A stretch of DNA of 64,000 nt from Nonomuraea sp. NBC_00507 (GCF_036013525.1 NZ_CP107853.1:6944001-7008000), one strand, 5' to 3'; numbered from the stretch's first letter, positions 24,280 through 33,150 are shown. Made by a program: numbers and translations. The notes: generated from the sequence alone by a model not told the origin.

Positions 24280-25995
24280 TTAGAATCTACCTCTGGGGAA
24301 TTTCGGCCCGGGGCCGTATTTGACTCCGGTTCCCCCGCGTGCGTCTCCAATTTTCTCGAGTATTTGCCGCTCCCTCAGGCTGTTGAGCAGGTCGCGGGCG
24401 GCGTATACATGAATATCGAAGAGCCGACGAATCGTCTGGTTGGTGACGAAGCCGTACTCTCTCACATGGTCGACGACCTTCTGATCGGTGTCATCGACGG
24501 CGCGGCGCCGATACGAGACCGATCGTGACATTGCCGCGAGCACGTCAGACCGTAGCCGGTACGTTGGGAACGGCTTCTTGGCCGTTCTCTTGGTCGGCTC
24601 GACCAAGTCGTACTCCTCTGCCATGGCGAGCAAGACTTCTTGCGCCTCGACCGGAGTCCTCTGGATTATCCCAGCAAGTTTGCACGCTTCGATTCCGCTG
24701 TTGTGGCGGAGGTGCGCCATAGCGAGCAGCACATTCAGGTCTCGGCCCGCTTTGGGAGGCAGGTCATTGATGAAGCGCACGAATGCGTCATTTCCTATGC
24801 CACCCGCCAGCGTGGCGCGAACGAGTGTCCCGCTGTCCTCGAACAGGGGCGGCTCCTTGCCGACCCGCAGCATTTCCCGGTAGACCCGGTCCACTCCCTG
24901 TCCCGTGCGCTCCGCCAGTTGCAGAATGGAGACCGTTTCTGTGAGCAGTCGGTTTCTGGGCGTCGAAGGATATGTGAGGATGTTGGCGGGCGTCACCCCG
25001 GATACCAGGCCGCCGGGGCTGGTGATCACCAGGCGTTCGGGGGAGTGCTCGACGTCGACTGTGCCGCCCGTCTCGTACGATCGGTGAATAAGGGCGTTCA
25101 CCACCAACTCTCGCACCGCTACGCTCGGATAATCGGTGAGTTGAAGCTGGATCCCGCCCGCCAGGTTGAGCGGATAGATTTCCCTGCGACTCTCTATGGC
25201 ATCGGTCAGAGTCTGGATGGCCGCGATGAGTGGTCGGTTGCCCCGCATCCTTCCGGTGGCTTCACTTCCGGATGTGGGCCGGAATTGGTATGAGTATCCG
25301 TAGCCGGGCACGATCTCTGTGATCAGTGGTTCGCTGGCGAGTAGCAGTACGCCCGCGTTGGTGACGCTTCCGTTAGGTGCGATCAGCCGGAGAGACTCGA
25401 GAAGTGCCTGGTCTGACAAATGGGCGAGATGGTCACGACCAGCAGCTTCCAGAAGGCGGCGAAGTCTTTCGATTTCGACCCCACTGAGCCGGTCGATGCC
25501 GATGCTGGAGGCATCCGCCGACCAATCCACTTGGCCGCGTGCAATCATGACCTCCCGCTGTTGATGGGGAGGGAAGGGGAGACACTCTTTTCCAAGACGG
25601 CGCGTGGCCAATCCAGCCGCATTGCTGTGTGGCATGACACCCTGGGGAACGGTGACAAGCACGATGCGGACGCCGTCAATATATCTTTCGCTGACGAACG
25701 CCGTGATCGGCGGGCTCGTGCGGTCGAATATCCCTTTGCGTATAAGGTCGACCGTATAATTCGGCGGAACTCCGCGAAGCGCACGCTCGCGGTCGGTCGC
25801 CTTGTCGTCGATGCCAAGGATTACGGTGCCACCGCGAGCGTTTACGAAGCAGACAAGGGCGTCGGCGAGCATGTTGAGGCTCGCTTTGGGGGAGTTGGCG
25901 ACAAGCTTGAAGTCCAGCGTGTCCGTCTCCAGGGAGTCCGCAGTGACTCCTTGCCCGAGCATGGCGAGTGCTGCGTCCGCTTCGGCGTGGTTCAC
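24280..25995 (-). CDS. Schlafen/AlbA_2-type putative DNA-binding, ATP-binding protein (COG2865-like)
   Basis: A 571-residue protein. The N-terminal AlbA_2/Schlafen-like domain contains LDFKLVAN and NARGGTVILGID. The middle has a GHKL-type ATPase signature (AVRELVVNALIHRSYE, LVITSPGGL, and RNRLLTETVSILQLAERTGQG). The C-terminus carries winged-helix segments (YGFVTNQTIRRLFDIHVYAA). Its base composition is visibly less GC-rich than its neighbours, suggesting transfer. GTG 25995 is the start and has only a weak GAGAC upstream; a 10-bp inverted repeat lies 13 bp upstream of it. It converges with the CATRA operon. Members are annotated as regulators and recur near defence genes. Confidence 0.88.
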   Translation of the reverse strand: MNHAEADAALAMLGQGVTADSLETDTLDFKLVANSPKASLNMLADALVCFVNARGGTVILGIDDKATDRERALRGVPPNYTVDLIRKGIFDRTSPPITAFVSERYIDGVRIVLVTVPQGVMPHSNAAGLATRRLGKECLPFPPHQQREVMIARGQVDWSADASSIGIDRLSGVEIERLRRLLEAAGRDHLAHLSDQALLESLRLIAPNGSVTNAGVLLLASEPLITEIVPGYGYSYQFRPTSGSEATGRMRGNRPLIAAIQTLTDAIESRREIYPLNLAGGIQLQLTDYPSVAVRELVVNALIHRSYETGGTVDVEHSPERLVITSPGGLVSGVTPANILTYPSTPRNRLLTETVSILQLAERTGQGVDRVYREMLRVGKEPPLFEDSGTLVRATLAGGIGNDAFVRFINDLPPKAGRDLNVLLAMAHLRHNSGIEACKLAGIIQRTPVEAQEVLLAMAEEYDLVEPTKRTAKKPFPTYRLRSDVLAAMSRSVSYRRRAVDDTDQKVVDHVREYGFVTNQTIRRLFDIHVYAARDLLNSLRERQILEKIGDARGGTGVKYGPGPKFPRGRF

Positions 25996-26007
25996 GTCTC
26001 TGAGGCT

Positions 26008-26043
26008 AACTGAGAAGTGTAGTAATCACAACGCTTCTCAGTT
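26008..26043. promoter_or_regulatory. 10-bp inverted repeat upstream of the Schlafen-like gene
   Basis: AACTGAGAAG (26008-26017) and CTTCTCAGTT (26034-26043) are perfect inverted copies separated by 16 AT-richer bases. The left arm is 13 bp from the GTG start of the Schlafen-like gene, so an autoregulatory operator is plausible. The rest of the gap to 26212 shows no gene and no transposase. Confidence 0.5.
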
Positions 26044-26212
26044 GGTCCTCAATGAAAGGATGGCGGCGCGTCGTGTCGCCAGGCCTGTCGACCTGACCAG
26101 CCACGGGAGCCTTCGCGTCACCCGGACGGCCCCTTGCCCACTAGACGTCCTGGTTCCGGACTCGGCTCACGTCGCCTGCTGAGGTCGTCGATTCGCTTGT
26201 CATCATGGGTGG

Positions 26213-27187
26213 ATGGTCGTTTGGGATGAGTCCGATTCCGTGGTGACGAGTCTGGAGTCGTTGCGGGGTCCGTTGACCGGATACTGCTATCGCCTCCTTG
26301 GCGCCTCGAGCGAGGTCGACGACGCCGTGCAGGAGACGATGCTCCGGGCGTTCCGGGCGATCGAGAGTTATGACCCGGATCGAGCGGGGCTCTCGACGTG
26401 GGTGCACAGGATTGCCACGAATGTCTGTCTGGACATGCTGCGGAGCGCAGAGCGACGGGCGTTGCCGTGGGACATGGGCCCGGCATCGAGTGGCACCGAC
26501 ATCGGTGTCCCTCTCTCGGCCGCGCGGTGGGTGGAGCCGTTGGCGGACTCTCGCTTGACGGGAACGGCCGACCCGGCGCACCTCGCCATGCGACATGAGA
26601 CGCTGCGCCTGGCCTTCATCACCGCTCTGCAGTGGTTGCCGCCGCGTCAGCGTGTCGTGCTGGTGTTGCGGGATGTCCTCGGGTTCACCGCCACCGAGGC
26701 TGCCGCGATCATGGAGACGTCGGTGGCGGCGGCGAACAGCGCGTTGCAGCGGGCGCGGGCCACCCTGGAGAAGCACCGGCCGCGTCCAGCTGACGCGCCC
26801 GAGCCGGACGACGTGGCTCAGCGCGATCTTCTGCGGCGCTACGTGGACGCCTTCCAGACGCACGACGTCCACACGCTGGTCGGTGTGCTGGCCGACGATG
26901 TCCGGTCAGGGATGCCGCCCTTCCTGTGGTGGCTGGACGGGCCGGCGCATGTCGCCGCGGCGATGTCGAGTACGGATGCCTGTGCCGATGACCGTCTTGT
27001 CCGCGGCGGGCCGGCCAACGGGTGCTGGACGCTCGGTCAGTACCGGCCGGACGAGAGCGGGGTCCTGGTGCCGTTCGCCCTCTTGGTGCTCGAGCTCCGG
27101 AGTGGGCGCATCAGCGAGATCGTCACGTTCCTGGGCTATGGTGACCGCTTCGGCGCGTTCGGTCTGCCGGAATTCCTCGAAAACTGA
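26213..27187 (+). CDS. ECF RNA polymerase sigma factor with SnoaL-like C-terminal domain (SigG/SigJ type)
   Basis: A 324-residue sigma-70-family protein. Region 2 is seen in YCYRLLGASSEVDDAVQETM and STWVHRIATNVCLDMLR. Region 4 is seen in LPPRQRVVLVLRDVLGFTAT and IMETSVAAANSALQRAR. Residues about 205-324 form a SnoaL/NTF2-like domain (LLRRYVDAFQTHDVHTLVGV and RPDESGVLVPFALLVLE), typical of the SigG/SigJ-like group, where the domain modulates activity without an anti-sigma factor. It is probably a stress-type regulator. It is followed by a mycothiol-dependent-type enzyme gene 78 bp downstream on the same strand. Confidence 0.9.
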   Translation: MVVWDESDSVVTSLESLRGPLTGYCYRLLGASSEVDDAVQETMLRAFRAIESYDPDRAGLSTWVHRIATNVCLDMLRSAERRALPWDMGPASSGTDIGVPLSAARWVEPLADSRLTGTADPAHLAMRHETLRLAFITALQWLPPRQRVVLVLRDVLGFTATEAAAIMETSVAAANSALQRARATLEKHRPRPADAPEPDDVAQRDLLRRYVDAFQTHDVHTLVGVLADDVRSGMPPFLWWLDGPAHVAAAMSSTDACADDRLVRGGPANGCWTLGQYRPDESGVLVPFALLVLELRSGRISEIVTFLGYGDRFGAFGLPEFLEN

Positions 27188-27265
27188 TCTAGGGCAACCG
27201 ATGAGTCCAGCCGCCTTCCGTCGTACAAGGGATGACACGTCCACTACGACCCGAAGGTCACCTTC

Positions 27266-27883
27266 ATGTCATCGACCGACGCAGACCTGAAGCAGCACAT
27301 CCACGCCGAGAGAGAGCGTCTGGCGAGTCTGCTCGCCGGACTCCACGACAAGGACTGGGACCGTCCGTCCCTGTGCTCGGGATGGCGGGTGCGTGAAGTC
27401 GTCGCTCACATCACCGCACCCTTCCGCACGACCCTGCCCCGGCTGGTGGTGGGACTGGCCGCGGCACGGTTCTCCTTCGACCGGTACGCCGATCGGGCCG
27501 CCCGCATGGACACCACCCGCATGTCCGATGCCGAACTCCTCACTTCCCTGCGCGCCAACATCACCAACGCATGGCAGCCACCAGGCGGAGGGCCTGCCGG
27601 AGCACTGGCTCACGACACCATCCACGGCCTCGACATCACCGAGCCGTTGGGTCTGCCGTCGTCTCCGGTCGAGCGCATCGCCCTCGTGCTGGCTGGCACG
27701 AACGCCCGGAGCTTGTCGTACTTCGGGGTCGATCTCGCGGGCATCCAGTTGCGCGGCATGGACGCCGACGTACGCCTGGGCGAGGGCGAGCCCGTCGACA
27801 TGCCGGTCAAGGACATCCTGCTGACCATCACCGGACGCCGGCCCCTACCGCAGGGCCGGGCCGCCTCGCACAGGGGAGAGTGA
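27266..27883 (+). CDS. Mycothiol-dependent maleylpyruvate isomerase-family protein
   Basis: A 205-residue member of the DinB/MDMPI metal-binding fold. It has the N-terminal family signature (RERLASLLAGLHDKDWDRPS, then LCSGWRVREVVAHI, whose His is a metal ligand) and a second His in ALAHDTIHGLDI. Such enzymes use mycothiol for isomerisation or conjugation, and mycothiol synthesis is present in this genome (mshC at 52.2 kb). The actual substrate is unknown. It probably shares a transcript with the sigma factor gene upstream. Confidence 0.85.
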   Translation: MSSTDADLKQHIHAERERLASLLAGLHDKDWDRPSLCSGWRVREVVAHITAPFRTTLPRLVVGLAAARFSFDRYADRAARMDTTRMSDAELLTSLRANITNAWQPPGGGPAGALAHDTIHGLDITEPLGLPSSPVERIALVLAGTNARSLSYFGVDLAGIQLRGMDADVRLGEGEPVDMPVKDILLTITGRRPLPQGRAASHRGE

Positions 27884-27886
27884 TCG

Positions 27887-28075
27887 ATGAGCACCGTAGA
27901 CGAACTGCGCAGCCTGGTGCTCAGCCTGCCGGACGAAGCAGCCGCCTTGCGGTCTCCGGGGTCCATTGAGGTGATGGAGCGGAAGCCGATCGGTGTCCGA
28001 GCCGACATCGCCCGATGTGACGCCGGCCTTCTCGCCGACCTCGTCCACATCTGCTGGTCGCACGTCAAGGGTTAA
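27887..28075 (+). pseudogene. Possible internally deleted MmcQ/YjbR-like remnant
   Basis: A 62-residue frame starting 3 bases after the previous stop, with GGGGAG upstream. The N-terminus STVDELRSLVLSLPDEAA resembles the start of MmcQ/YjbR-type proteins and the C-terminus LLADLVHICWSHV resembles their end. Those proteins are about 110-130 residues, so the middle seems deleted. It may still be translated as a short protein. Its TAA and the stop of the convergent gene share the palindromic bases TTAA. Confidence 0.45.
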
Positions 28076-28482
28076 GAGGCTCGGCGGAAAAGGCAGAAAG
28101 GGTGCCCATCGGGATCCAGGAGCACGCGGACATCCTCCTGCGGCTGGAACTCGGCCGGCACCGCACCGCACCCCACGGCCCACTCCACTGCCGCGTCCAG
28201 ATCGTCGACCTCGATGTCGAGATGCTGGGAGGCGGTCTGCTTGCCGGAGACACTCGGCCACACCGGCCTTGCGTAACACCGCTCGTACTCGAAGTTGAGG
28301 GTGGGGGCGACCGTGTGCTCCGGCGGGCGGATCTGCGCCCAGCCGCCCTCCTCAGGTTCGTCTGGTGCCGGGCCTTCTTCGGTGGTGACGGGCAGGCCCA
28401 GCAAGTGGGAATAGAACCGCGCGAGCTCGCGCGGTTGTGATGTTCCGATCGTCACGGAGGTTACTTGCAGACGCGGCCGCAT
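28072..28482 (-). CDS. VOC/glyoxalase-family protein
   Basis: A 136-residue vicinal-oxygen-chelate protein with the double beta-alpha-beta-beta-beta layout: VTSVTIGTSQPRELARFYSH at the start, a central SQHLDIEVDDLDAAVEWAV with a metal-ligand-type His, and the terminal LLDPDGHPFCLF. It could be a glyoxalase, dioxygenase or bleomycin-resistance-type binding protein; substrate unknown. GGGAG precedes ATG 28482. Confidence 0.88.
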   Translation of the reverse strand: MRPRLQVTSVTIGTSQPRELARFYSHLLGLPVTTEEGPAPDEPEEGGWAQIRPPEHTVAPTLNFEYERCYARPVWPSVSGKQTASQHLDIEVDDLDAAVEWAVGCGAVPAEFQPQEDVRVLLDPDGHPFCLFRRAS

Positions 28483-28530
28483 GGCCCGAGGCTCCCTTCG
28501 AAGGTCGCGTGGAGAAGAGCGATGACGCCG

Positions 28531-30285
28531 CTATGACAGAGCCCGGGCGGCGTGGATCAGCGGGACGTGGCTGAAGGCCTGGGGGAAGTTGCCCACGAGG
28601 CGGCCGTAGCGCGGGTCGTACTCCTCCGCCAGCAACCCCACATCGTTCCGCAGCCCGAGCAGCCGCTCGAACAGGTCCTTCGCCTCCTCCTTCCGCCCCT
28701 GCATCGCCATGACCTCCACCAGCCAGAAGCTGCACGCCAGGAACGCGCCCTCCCCGCCCGGCAGCCCGTCCACGTCGTTGTCCGCGGCGATCGGATAACG
28801 CAGCACGAACCCGTCCGACATGAGCTCCTTCTCGATCGCCGCCACCGTGCCCACGATCCGGGGATCGTCGACGGGCAGGAATCCAACGACGGGCATCATC
28901 AGCAAAGCGGCGTCCAGCTCCGACGATCCGTACGACTGCGTGAAGGTGTTCCGGCTCGGGTCGTACCCCTTGTCACAGATCTCCGCGTGGACGACGTCCC
29001 GCAACGTCCGCCACTTCTCCACGGGGCCGGTGCGGCCGAACCGCTCCACGTATTTGACCGCCCGGTCGAGCGCGGCCCAGCACATCACCTTGGAGTGCAC
29101 GAAGTGCCGTCGCGGGCCCCGCACCTCCCACAGTCCCTCGTCCGGCTCGTCCCAGTGGTCCTCCACGTAGTCGAGCAGCTGCCGCTGGATCGTCCAGGCC
29201 CGGTCGTCGGCCGACAACCCTCGGCTGCGCGAGACGTAGAGGCAGTTCATGACCTCCCCGTACACGTCCAGTTGCAGCTGCTTGACGGCCTCGTTCCCGA
29301 TCCGCACCGGGCGCGAGTCCTCGTAGCCGTCGAGCCAGTCCAGCCGCAGCTCCGGCAGGCGGCGTTCGCCGGCGACGCCGTACATGATCTGCAGGTCCTG
29401 CGGGCGGCCGGCGATCGCCCGCAGCAGCCACGAGCGCCAGTCCGCCGCCTCCTCCAGGTAGCCGGAGGAGATGAGCGCGTCGAGCGTCATCGTCGCATCG
29501 CGCAGCCAGCAGAAGCGGTAGTCCCAGTTGCGCACCCCGCCCAGGTCCTCGGGGAGCGAGGTGGTGGGCGCGGCCACGATGCCGCCGGTGGGCGCGTACG
29601 TGAGCGCCTTCAGCGTGATCAGCGACCGCATCACGGCGTCCCGGTACGGCCCGTCATAGGTGCATCGGGAGACCCAGTCCGCCCAGAAGGCCTCGGTCTC
29701 GTCGAGCTGGTCGTCGCAGTCGATCTGCGGCGGCATCGGCTCGTGCGAAGGATGCCAGGTGAAGATGAACGCCAGCCGGTCGCCCTCCTTGACGGTGAAC
29801 GTGGCCCGGTGCGCGTAGTCGCCGCCCTTCAGCGGCACGGGGGAGTGCAGCCACGCCGAGTCGGGCCCGCCGATCGCCTGCAGGTGCCCGTTGGTGCGCC
29901 GCACCCACGGCACGATCCTGCCGTAGTCGAAGCGCACCCTGAGCACCGTGGACATCTCAACGGTCCCGGAGACGCCCTCGACGATCCGCACCACGTCGGG
30001 GTTGCGGTCGCGGGGCGGCATGAAGTCGACCACGCGGACCGTGCCGGTCGTGGTGTCCCACTCGCTCTCCAGAATGAGAGTGTCGGGCCGGTATCGCCGC
30101 CGGTCGGCGTGCCTGCGGCCGGTCGGGCCGAGCCACCAGTGACCGTTGCGTTCGCCGCCGAGCAGCGCCGCGAAACACGAGGGGGAGTCGAACCTGGGCA
30201 GGCAGAGCCAGTCGATGGAACCGTCCCTGGCCACGAGCGCGGCCGACTGCATGTCTCCGATCAGGGCGTAATCCTCGATCCGCAT
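28531..30285 (-). CDS. Glycoside hydrolase family 15 protein (glucoamylase/trehalase type)
   Basis: A 584-residue cytoplasmic enzyme starting MRIEDYALIGDMQSAALV, characteristic of the actinobacterial GH15 group. An N-terminal beta-sandwich domain (DWLCLPRFDSPSCFAALL) precedes the (alpha/alpha)6 barrel with RNWDYRFCWLRDA, the acid motif DEGLWEVRG and FVHSKVMCWAALDRAVKY. In mycobacteria relatives act as trehalase; here glucoamylase and trehalase activity cannot be separated. ATG 30285 is chosen because the family sequence begins there. It is followed, leftwards, by the separate VOC gene. Confidence 0.92.
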   Translation of the reverse strand: MRIEDYALIGDMQSAALVARDGSIDWLCLPRFDSPSCFAALLGGERNGHWWLGPTGRRHADRRRYRPDTLILESEWDTTTGTVRVVDFMPPRDRNPDVVRIVEGVSGTVEMSTVLRVRFDYGRIVPWVRRTNGHLQAIGGPDSAWLHSPVPLKGGDYAHRATFTVKEGDRLAFIFTWHPSHEPMPPQIDCDDQLDETEAFWADWVSRCTYDGPYRDAVMRSLITLKALTYAPTGGIVAAPTTSLPEDLGGVRNWDYRFCWLRDATMTLDALISSGYLEEAADWRSWLLRAIAGRPQDLQIMYGVAGERRLPELRLDWLDGYEDSRPVRIGNEAVKQLQLDVYGEVMNCLYVSRSRGLSADDRAWTIQRQLLDYVEDHWDEPDEGLWEVRGPRRHFVHSKVMCWAALDRAVKYVERFGRTGPVEKWRTLRDVVHAEICDKGYDPSRNTFTQSYGSSELDAALLMMPVVGFLPVDDPRIVGTVAAIEKELMSDGFVLRYPIAADNDVDGLPGGEGAFLACSFWLVEVMAMQGRKEEAKDLFERLLGLRNDVGLLAEEYDPRYGRLVGNFPQAFSHVPLIHAARALS

Positions 30286-30372
30286 GCCTACAGACGCTAC
30301 TCGCAAATGGGGTGATCCCGCGGCCGAGTCCGATCATGTCGCGTCATGTCCGGACCGGCCGCGGAGCTCACG

Positions 30373-30981
30373 TCAGCGGGAATCGAGCGGGAACCAGCGG
30401 GTGAACAGCTGCGTCAGCGGCCCGATGGCCAGCGCGAACGCCAGTGTCCCTATCCCGACGGTGCCGCCGAGCAGCCAGCCCGCCGCCAGTACGGTGATCT
30501 CGATGAGGAACCGGCCCAGGCGCACCGACAGCCCGAGCCGGACCAGGCCCGTCATGATGCCGTCCCGCGGTCCCGGGCCCAGGCCGGCGCCGATGTACAG
30601 CACGGTCGCCAGGGCGATCGCGACGACGCCCAGCGCCACGTACAGACTCTGCAACGCCAGATGCGCCGGCGTGGGCAGCAGGAAGATCGCGGCGTCGGCG
30701 AACAACCCCAGGAACACCACGTTGCTGATCGTCCCGAAGCCGGGCTTCTGCTTGAGCGGGATCCACAGCAGCATCACCAGCGCGCCCACGCCGATGATCA
30801 CCGTGCCGATCGACACCCCGGCCCTGATCGCCACTCCCTGGTGGAACACGTCCCACGGGTCGTTGCCCAGTCCGGACTCCACCTGCAGGCCGATGCCCAG
30901 GCCGTAGAGGGCCAGCCCGCCGTACAGCCGGGCCAGGCGGGCGGGAAAGGAACTCACTCGGGGGACGGTCGTCTCGCTCAT
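30373..30981 (-). CDS. YczE/YyaS/YitT-family integral membrane protein
   Basis: A 202-residue protein with about five transmembrane helices (for example LYGGLALYGLGIGLQV, GTVIIGVGALVMLLWIPL, VALGVVAIALATVLYIGAG) and family signatures GLGNDPWDVFHQG and GLGPGPRDGIMTG. The function is not established; it is a predicted transporter. It is divergent from a MocR-type regulator, a pairing known as yczE/yczR in several bacteria. Confidence 0.88.
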   Translation of the reverse strand: MSETTVPRVSSFPARLARLYGGLALYGLGIGLQVESGLGNDPWDVFHQGVAIRAGVSIGTVIIGVGALVMLLWIPLKQKPGFGTISNVVFLGLFADAAIFLLPTPAHLALQSLYVALGVVAIALATVLYIGAGLGPGPRDGIMTGLVRLGLSVRLGRFLIEITVLAAGWLLGGTVGIGTLAFALAIGPLTQLFTRWFPLDSR

Positions 30982-30992
30982 AATGGCCCCAG

Positions 30993-31042
30993 AGTGGCAG
31001 GCCACTGGCTTGCTAAAACAGGGCCAATCATGAAAAGTGGCC
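30993..31042. promoter_or_regulatory. AGTGGC repeats in divergent yczE/MocR promoter
   Basis: AGTGGC-AG-GCCACT (30993-31006) is an inverted repeat and the half-site recurs as AGTGGCC at 31036-31042. MocR-type proteins often bind repeated half-sites in the shared promoter of their target, so these are likely operators. The right copy overlaps the region of the MocR start codon. Confidence 0.55.
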
Positions 31043-32475
31043 TTATGAGGCATCTCTCGGCGGCTCAGGTGGCCCGGCTGGTCAACGTCGACCCGGGCGC
31101 CCGCCCGTACTACCGGGCGCTCGCCGACGGCGTCCGCAACCTGATCATGGACGGTCAGATCCCGGTACGCGTCCGCATGCCCGCAGAACGCCACCTCGCA
31201 GAGATCCTCAAGGTCAGCCGCACCACGGTGACGTCGGCGTACGACCTGCTGCGCGAACGCGGCTACCTGGACAGCCGCCAGGGCTCGGGCAGCTGGACGG
31301 CCCTGCCCGACCCGGCCACCACGTCGGACAACCCCTGGCTCAGCACCGGCGGCGACGGCCTGATCCAGCTCCACTGCGCCGCCCCGCCCGCGCCCTCCGC
31401 CTTGCGGAGCGCGATGCTGGAGGCGGTCGAGGACCTGCCGAGATACGGCATGGGCAACGGCTACGACCCCATCGGCCTGCCGGCGCTCAGGGAACGCATC
31501 GCCGCCCGCTACACCGCCAGAGGGCTGGCCACCAGGCCGGAGCAGATCGTCGTCACCACCGGCTCCCAGCACGCCATCCAGCTCGTGCTCGGCCTGCTCG
31601 TCGGCTCCGGGGACCCGGTGCTGGTGGAGTCGCCGACGTACCCGCACGCCATCGACGTGGCCCGGCAGCGCTCCGCCCGGATCGTCCCGGTCGGCATCTC
31701 GCACGAGGGCTGGCAGGCCGACCTGCTGATCGGGGCCATGCGCCAGTCCGGCGCCCGCCTGGCCTACCTCATGCCCGACTTCCAGAACCCGACCGGCGCG
31801 CTCATGGACGACGCCACCCGCGCCGCCGTCGTCGGCGCGGCCCGGCGTACCGACACGCTGGTGCTGGTGGACGAGACCTGGCTGGAGCTGGCCTTGGACG
31901 AGGTGCCGCACACCTCTCCCATGGGCTCGTTCGACACCGACAGCCGAGTGATCAGCATCGGGTCGGCGTCGAAGTTGTGGTGGGGCGGGCTGCGCATCGG
32001 CTGGATCCGCACCACGGCGGCGCTGGCCCGCCGCCTGGCCGTGCACCGCTCGGCCGTGGACATCGCCAGCCCGGTGCTGGAGCAACTGGTGGTGGCGGGG
32101 CTGTTCGACCGGCTGGAGGAGACCCGCGCCGAGCGCCGCCGCACCCTGCGGGCCTCACGGGAGGCGCTGGTGCCGGCGCTGCGCGAGCAGGTGCCCGAGT
32201 GGACGTTCACGGTGCCGCGCGGCGGCGGCACGCTCTGGGTCCGGCTCAACGGCGACGCCGCCACTCCGCTGGCCGAGGCGGCCGCCGCCCATGGTGTGCG
32301 CCTGGCGCCCGGCCCGTGGTTCGGGTTGGAGGGCACGCTCGAGGGCTACCTGCGGCTGCCGTACACGTTGCCGCCCCAGGTCCTGTCGGAAGCGGTCACC
32401 CGCCTGCGCGCCGCCCGCGACCACGGCCCCCTCGGCGCCTCCCGCCCGCCGGACCCGCTCATCGCCATGGTGTGA
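31030..32475 (+). CDS. MocR-type GntR/aminotransferase transcriptional regulator (YczR-like)
   Basis: About 481 residues. The N-terminal winged helix is GntR-type (YYRALADGVRNLIMDGQIPV, MPAERHLAEILKVSRTTVTS, DSRQGSGSW). The rest is a fold-type I aminotransferase domain with GSQHAIQLVLGLLVG, MPDFQNPTGALMD, LVDETWLEL and the pyridoxal-phosphate lysine in GSASKLWWGGLRIGW. Such regulators sense pyridoxal phosphate or an amino compound. Start is ATG 31030 or 31045; neither has a clear ribosome-binding site. It faces a YczE-type gene, the expected target of the YczR group. Confidence 0.92.
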   Translation: MKSGLMRHLSAAQVARLVNVDPGARPYYRALADGVRNLIMDGQIPVRVRMPAERHLAEILKVSRTTVTSAYDLLRERGYLDSRQGSGSWTALPDPATTSDNPWLSTGGDGLIQLHCAAPPAPSALRSAMLEAVEDLPRYGMGNGYDPIGLPALRERIAARYTARGLATRPEQIVVTTGSQHAIQLVLGLLVGSGDPVLVESPTYPHAIDVARQRSARIVPVGISHEGWQADLLIGAMRQSGARLAYLMPDFQNPTGALMDDATRAAVVGAARRTDTLVLVDETWLELALDEVPHTSPMGSFDTDSRVISIGSASKLWWGGLRIGWIRTTAALARRLAVHRSAVDIASPVLEQLVVAGLFDRLEETRAERRRTLRASREALVPALREQVPEWTFTVPRGGGTLWVRLNGDAATPLAEAAAAHGVRLAPGPWFGLEGTLEGYLRLPYTLPPQVLSEAVTRLRAARDHGPLGASRPPDPLIAMV

Positions 32476-32531
32476 GCGGACGCACCTCGGCCGTCGCCTG
32501 GTGACCGCACGCCCCCGCGACGACGATCACG

Positions 32532-33140
32532 CTATTCGCTGACCCCCCTGGCCAGCGGCGCGCGCCACTTCCGGCGCATCGCCGCGATCCGCAGCCCGAA
32601 CGCCAGCACCGCCGCCCCCAGCGTCGCCGCCCACCCGTGCAACCCGTACGACCACTCCGCCGCCATCACCCCCGACCCCAGCATCGCCGGAACGGCGTAC
32701 AGCTGGCGGTCGTACAGCAGCGTCGGGATCTCCCCGGCCAGCACGTCACGCAACATCCCGCCGCCCACCCCCGTCACCACCCCCAGCAGGGCCGCGTGCA
32801 GCGGGCTCAGCCCGTACTCCAGCGCCTTCTCCGTCCCCACCGCGCAGAAGAGCCCCAGCCCCGCCGCGTCCAGCACCAGGATGGCCGGCATCAGCCGGGC
32901 CACGTGCGGGTGCCAGAAGAACACGATCACCGTCGCCGCCACCGGCACGAGCACGTAGCCGACGCTCTGGAAAGCGGCCGGCCGCACGTTGAGGATGAGG
33001 TCGCGCACCACGCCGCCGCCCAGGGCGGTCATTCCGGCCAGCACCATCATCCCGACCACGTCCAGCCGTTTGCGCACTCCCATGAGCGCACCGGACAACG
33101 CGAAGACGAAGATGCCGACGAAATCGAGAAGCTGAGACAC
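32532..33140 (-). CDS. TRIC-type trimeric cation channel (UPF0126 family)
   Basis: A 202-residue membrane protein with about seven helices formed by an internal duplication. The GGG-x2-RD motif occurs in both halves (TALGGGVVRDLIL and GVGGGMLRDVLAG), which is diagnostic. Prokaryotic TRIC proteins conduct monovalent cations. GTG 33140 is the start. It lies 10 bp downstream of a decayed transporter gene on the same strand. Confidence 0.93.
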   Translation of the reverse strand: MSQLLDFVGIFVFALSGALMGVRKRLDVVGMMVLAGMTALGGGVVRDLILNVRPAAFQSVGYVLVPVAATVIVFFWHPHVARLMPAILVLDAAGLGLFCAVGTEKALEYGLSPLHAALLGVVTGVGGGMLRDVLAGEIPTLLYDRQLYAVPAMLGSGVMAAEWSYGLHGWAATLGAAVLAFGLRIAAMRRKWRAPLARGVSE

Positions 33141-33150
33141 GGCATCCTGT

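Noticed and set aside
26008..26043. Transposon terminal inverted repeat
   Set aside because: No transposase remnant and no target-site duplication visible nearby; an operator next to the Schlafen-like start is simpler.
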